6,050 nt of DNA, taken from contig CAMWOD010000085.1 in the NCBI GenBank assembly GCA_947175715.1, forward strand, positions 1 to 6,050, given 5' to 3'. A model generated the notes under the pieces. That model had not been told where the DNA came from. It did no database searches and saw only the letters and a list, made by a program, of their open reading frames with translations. Of the stretch, positions 6,037 to 6,050 are shown piece by piece. Origin of the DNA: an uncultured Porphyromonadaceae bacterium. Its GTDB lineage: Bacteria > Bacteroidota > Bacteroidia > Bacteroidales > Muribaculaceae. A program made the position numbers and the translations under genes. Numbering within the stretch: position 1 is the stretch's first letter; each line of letters begins with the position of its first letter.

Positions 6037-6050
6037 CACTCGCAAAAACA

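Overview
The window looks like a chromosomal segment from a member of the Bacteroidales, most likely a gut lineage near Bacteroides or Muribaculaceae. Three things point there. The promoters fit the Bacteroidetes pattern (TTG-type -33 element, TAnnTTTG -7 element) and there are no strong Shine-Dalgarno sequences. A lipoprotein carries the Bacteroidetes-type surface export signal Ser-Asp-Asp-Asp just after its lipid-attachment cysteine. The gene order ftsX - DUF3098 - uppP - truB - queA is one I recall as conserved in Bacteroidales. The family or genus cannot be fixed from sequence reading alone.

Layout: positions 1-205 are non-coding and hold a probable promoter and a possible leader hairpin. 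A plus-strand pair follows: a surface lipoprotein with a predicted seven-bladed beta-propeller (206-1312, YncE/DUF5074 type) and, four bases later, a YigZ/IMPACT-family protein starting at GTG (1317-1910). Five minus-strand genes face this pair and are transcribed right to left: ftsX (5870-4998), a DUF3098 two-TM protein (4973-4617), uppP (4566-3736), truB (3717-3001) and queA (2952-1903). The yigZ-like and queA genes converge and their 3' ends overlap by 8 bp, so there is no room for a terminator between them. Positions 5871-6050 form a divergent intergenic region with a promoter reading left into ftsX and another reading right into a gene outside the window.

Function: the minus-strand cluster combines envelope and division functions (FtsX, undecaprenyl-diphosphate recycling by UppP, an uncharacterised membrane protein) with tRNA modification (pseudouridine-55 by TruB, epoxyqueuosine formation by QueA). 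It is probably one transcript, since the gaps are 24, 50, 18 and 48 nt and no promoter or terminator was seen between the genes. The plus-strand lipoprotein is the most open-ended gene. Its fold and surface signal fit a cell-surface ligand-binding protein, and BtuG-type corrinoid capture is one hypothesis. Apart from it and DUF3098, this is ordinary housekeeping sequence. I saw no mobile element, CRISPR array, tRNA, rRNA or clear novel multi-gene system.
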